Made by a program: the position numbers and the translations under genes. A stretch of DNA of 16,462 bases from Planktomarina sp. (GTDB lineage Bacteria > Pseudomonadota > Alphaproteobacteria > Rhodobacterales > Rhodobacteraceae), in contig JAKMFM010000064.1 of assembly GCA_022425445.1 (NCBI GenBank), positions 1-16,462 of the forward strand, read 5' to 3'. A model generated the notes under the pieces. It was not told where the DNA came from. It ran no database searches and saw only the letters and a list, made by a program, of their open reading frames with translations. The first letter of the stretch is position 1, and each line of letters opens with the position of its first letter. Positions 14,759-16,462 of the stretch are shown here, piece by piece.

Positions 14759-15448
14759 CTATCCAAGAAAATGGTTATGATAGTCTGACACCAGCAAGTG
14801 TAAGGGGTCAACATCTTCCTCGATCTTGGCGAACCGACCGACGGGTTGTGCAAAAATATTGTCGGTGTTGTCGTCGTTCACGCCCGACACCTCGCCGATC
14901 AAAACGTCCCCGCCTTCACCCCAGAATTTGTGCCAATTACCGGGGCGCAGTGTAACGCTTTCACCTGGGAGTAGTTTCAAAACATCCCCTGAGGCAAATG
15001 ACTTCATCACGCCGTCACACGCGACATTAACGTTCGCGTTGAAATCAATATTGCCTTCGAAATCGCTTTCGAACATTTCGATTGCGAGGGTGGCACCGCC
15101 GCGGTTGATGATATCTTCGGTCTTCAATACGTGCCGGTGCATCGGGGAAATTTGGTCATGACGTGAGATCATGATCTTTTCAGCATAGCACATGCCTCCA
15201 CCCGCGGCTAAATCGGCCTGTGATCCGTTCCTTGTAGTAAAAAGGAACAACCCTAAATTGTCAAAATCGCCTTTGCCGTAATCTGTGATATCCCATCCCA
15301 AGCCCGCATCTACGATTCCATCAATCTGGCCCTTCCGGTCTCGAAATTCGCTAGGCGACCAATAGGCAAATTGAGGAAGCTGAAACCCAAATGAACGAAT
15401 AAATTCATCAGATTGTTTAATTATATCATTTATTTGGGAACGTTTCAT
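14759..15448 (-). CDS. D-lyxose/D-mannose-type ketol-isomerase (cupin)
   Basis: A 229-residue cupin isomerase resembling E. coli D-lyxose isomerase (227 residues). It opens MKRSQINDII like that enzyme, then LGWDITDYGKGDF near 50-62, LFTTRNGS near 69-76, CYAEKIM at 87-93, PMHRH at 102-106 and TEDIINRGG at 110-118. The metal site is His104, His106, Glu111 and His173 (in GNWHKFWG). It interconverts D-lyxose with D-xylulose, or D-mannose with D-fructose, using a divalent metal, in the cytosol. The frame is open to 15511, but homologs start at the ATG at 15448, so the extension was dropped; the ribosome site is weak. It is divergent from a LacI-type regulator across 83 bases that contain a LacI-like palindrome, so sugar-responsive control is likely. 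Confidence 0.88.
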   Translation of the reverse strand: MKRSQINDIIKQSDEFIRSFGFQLPQFAYWSPSEFRDRKGQIDGIVDAGLGWDITDYGKGDFDNLGLFLFTTRNGSQADLAAGGGMCYAEKIMISRHDQISPMHRHVLKTEDIINRGGATLAIEMFESDFEGNIDFNANVNVACDGVMKSFASGDVLKLLPGESVTLRPGNWHKFWGEGGDVLIGEVSGVNDDNTDNIFAQPVGRFAKIEEDVDPLHLLVSDYHNHFLG

Positions 15449-15481
15449 AGTCAACTTACTTTCGCATCTAGAAAATTCGGC

Positions 15482-15511
15482 TTGCAACCGAAAGCGGTTT
15501 CGGAATAGCAT
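15482..15511 (+). promoter_or_regulatory. Candidate promoter of the LacI gene
   Basis: TTGCAA at 15482-15487 and TAGCAT at 15506-15511 are separated by 18 bases and resemble sigma-70 -35 and -10 boxes. The LacI-type palindrome fills the spacer, so a bound repressor would block it. The -10 match is only moderate. The start codon follows 20 bases later. Confidence 0.4.
15488..15503. promoter_or_regulatory. LacI-family operator, CCGAAA-GCGG-TTTCGG
   Basis: Perfect 6-base arms CCGAAA and TTTCGG surround GCGG. LacI-family operators are typically GAAA-x-CG-x-TTTC-like palindromes with a central CG, so this is a good match with one centre deviation. It lies 40 bases from the isomerase start and 29 from the LacI start, serving both. 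Confidence 0.7.
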
Positions 15512-15531
15512 ATTTTTTGACGGGGGACAAC

Positions 15532-16462
15532 ATGGCGCGTGTTAGTTTAAAAGATTTGGCAAAACACCTTGGCTTGGCCGAAGGCACGGTTTCCCGCGCT
15601 ATGAACAATTATCCTGATATTTCGATGGCCACCCGGAAAAAAGTGCAAAAGATGGCCGATGCGCTGGGCTATCGGCCCAATAATACGGCACGTCGTTTGG
15701 CCACGGGCCGGGCCGAGGCAGTGGCGTACCTGATGCCAACCAGTCATAGCGCGATTTCCACCCCATTTGTCTCGCAGCTTTTGCAAGGTTTGGGGGATGC
15801 TCTGGCAATGCGCGCTTGGGATCTGATGGTGGTTCAGCCACAAGCCGCAGAAGACGAACTTGAAACGTTGCGCAAGTTAGTCGCGTCGGGCAAAGTATCT
15901 GGGGTCGTCATGTCGCGCCCCTCCAAATCTGACAGCCGCATTGAATTCCTAAAGAAATCTGGGTTCCCATTCATTGTGCACGGACGATCCCGCGATGCCG
16001 AAGGCTATGCGTGGTATGATGTCGATGGTCGTCAGGCCTTCGCAGATGCAGTTGATCATCTGGCCAGTCTTGGGCACCAACGCATTGGGTTCATTGGCGC
16101 GCCCAGTTATTTGAATTTCGCACAGGACCGCGCCGACGGATACAAGGATGGCCTCATCGCCAACGAGATTGCGTTTGATCCTGATCTTGTTTCTGTGACC
16201 GAATTGACAGACGAAGGCGGGGAGCGTGCGGCACTGGACTTGCTGAATGATATATCACCGCCGTCAGCTTTGCTTTGCGTCAATGATGTACAGGCCATCG
16301 GCGCCTTATCTGCTATTCGCAACAAAGGGCTGATTCCGGGCGAAGATGTTTCTGTCATTGGTTATGATGGCGTTTGGATGGGTCGGCATACGAACCCGCC
16401 CCTCACCACCCTTGCCCAACCGCAAGCCCATTCCGGGCGGCAGTTGGGGGATATGCTGCTGT
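15532..16462 (+). CDS. LacI-family transcriptional regulator (partial, 3' end outside window)
   Basis: The first 310 residues of a LacI/GalR regulator; about 30 are missing beyond the window end. The DNA-binding head is clear: VSLKDLAKHLGLAEGTVSRAMNN at residues 4-26 (helix-turn-helix), then LGYRPNNTARRLATGRA with the minor-groove hinge helix near 46-62. The periplasmic-binding-like sugar domain follows, with LGHQRIGFIGAP near 180, SALLCVNDVQAIGAL near 244 and SVIGYDGVWMGRHTNPPLTTLAQP near 275-298. A GGGGGA ribosome site sits before the ATG. It is divergent from the lyxose isomerase, with a LacI-type palindrome between them, so it probably represses that gene and itself until a sugar or sugar derivative binds. 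The effector is unknown. Confidence 0.93.
   Translation, partial: MARVSLKDLAKHLGLAEGTVSRAMNNYPDISMATRKKVQKMADALGYRPNNTARRLATGRAEAVAYLMPTSHSAISTPFVSQLLQGLGDALAMRAWDLMVVQPQAAEDELETLRKLVASGKVSGVVMSRPSKSDSRIEFLKKSGFPFIVHGRSRDAEGYAWYDVDGRQAFADAVDHLASLGHQRIGFIGAPSYLNFAQDRADGYKDGLIANEIAFDPDLVSVTELTDEGGERAALDLLNDISPPSALLCVNDVQAIGALSAIRNKGLIPGEDVSVIGYDGVWMGRHTNPPLTTLAQPQAHSGRQLGDMLL

Noticed and set aside
1..16462. tRNA genes, CRISPR arrays, a new defence or retron-like system
   Set aside because: No cloverleaf sequence, regularly spaced repeats, reverse transcriptase or typical defence domains were seen on reading both strands; the accessory content is metabolic plus relics.

Overview
The window reads as chromosomal DNA from an alphaproteobacterium, most likely a Rhodobacteraceae (Roseobacter-group) member. 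The methionyl-tRNA synthetase has the sequence style I associate with that family, an alphaproteobacterial-type SOS box (GAAC-N7-GAAC) precedes an ImuA-like gene, and the base composition is moderately GC-rich. No species is assigned. Several decayed genes and an insertion-sequence relic indicate a genome with recent rearrangement.

Left part (1-5114): the tail of an AraC-type regulator, then a convergent Tas-like aldo/keto reductase. Divergent from it is an SOS-box-controlled orphan ImuA-like gene, followed on the same strand by a YcaD-like MFS transporter and metG. This looks like ordinary chromosomal backbone.

Middle (5115-13339): directly after metG lie the 3' end of a dead IS3-family transposase with its probable right end, and a fragment resembling the winged-helix tail of a phage or plasmid ATPase. 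Then comes a catabolic block. A minus-strand M20D amidohydrolase is divergent from a LysR regulator, which is followed by a tightly coupled set: hydantoinase A, hydantoinase B and a FOXRED1-like FAD amine oxidoreductase, each overlapping the next by ATGA. A fourth gene, an HpcH/HpaI-type aldolase, starts with a TGATG overlap but is frameshifted and truncated. The set suggests use of a (methyl)hydantoin-like or other cyclic or N-substituted amide, ring-opened by HyuAB, with a sarcosine-like amine oxidised by the flavoprotein. The substrate cannot be read from sequence.

Right part (13340-16462): a minus-strand fatty-acid-hydroxylase (sterol desaturase) family membrane protein, an AT-rich stretch with a possible decayed reading frame, a D-lyxose/D-mannose isomerase on the minus strand, and a divergent LacI-family regulator cut by the window end. 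A LacI-type palindrome sits in the shared promoter region and suggests autoregulation plus control of the isomerase.

I saw no tRNA, rRNA, CRISPR array or clearly new defence system. The most distinctive items are the SOS-linked orphan ImuA-like gene, the hyuAB-oxidoreductase operon with its dying aldolase gene, and the IS relic that marks the edge of this accessory block.
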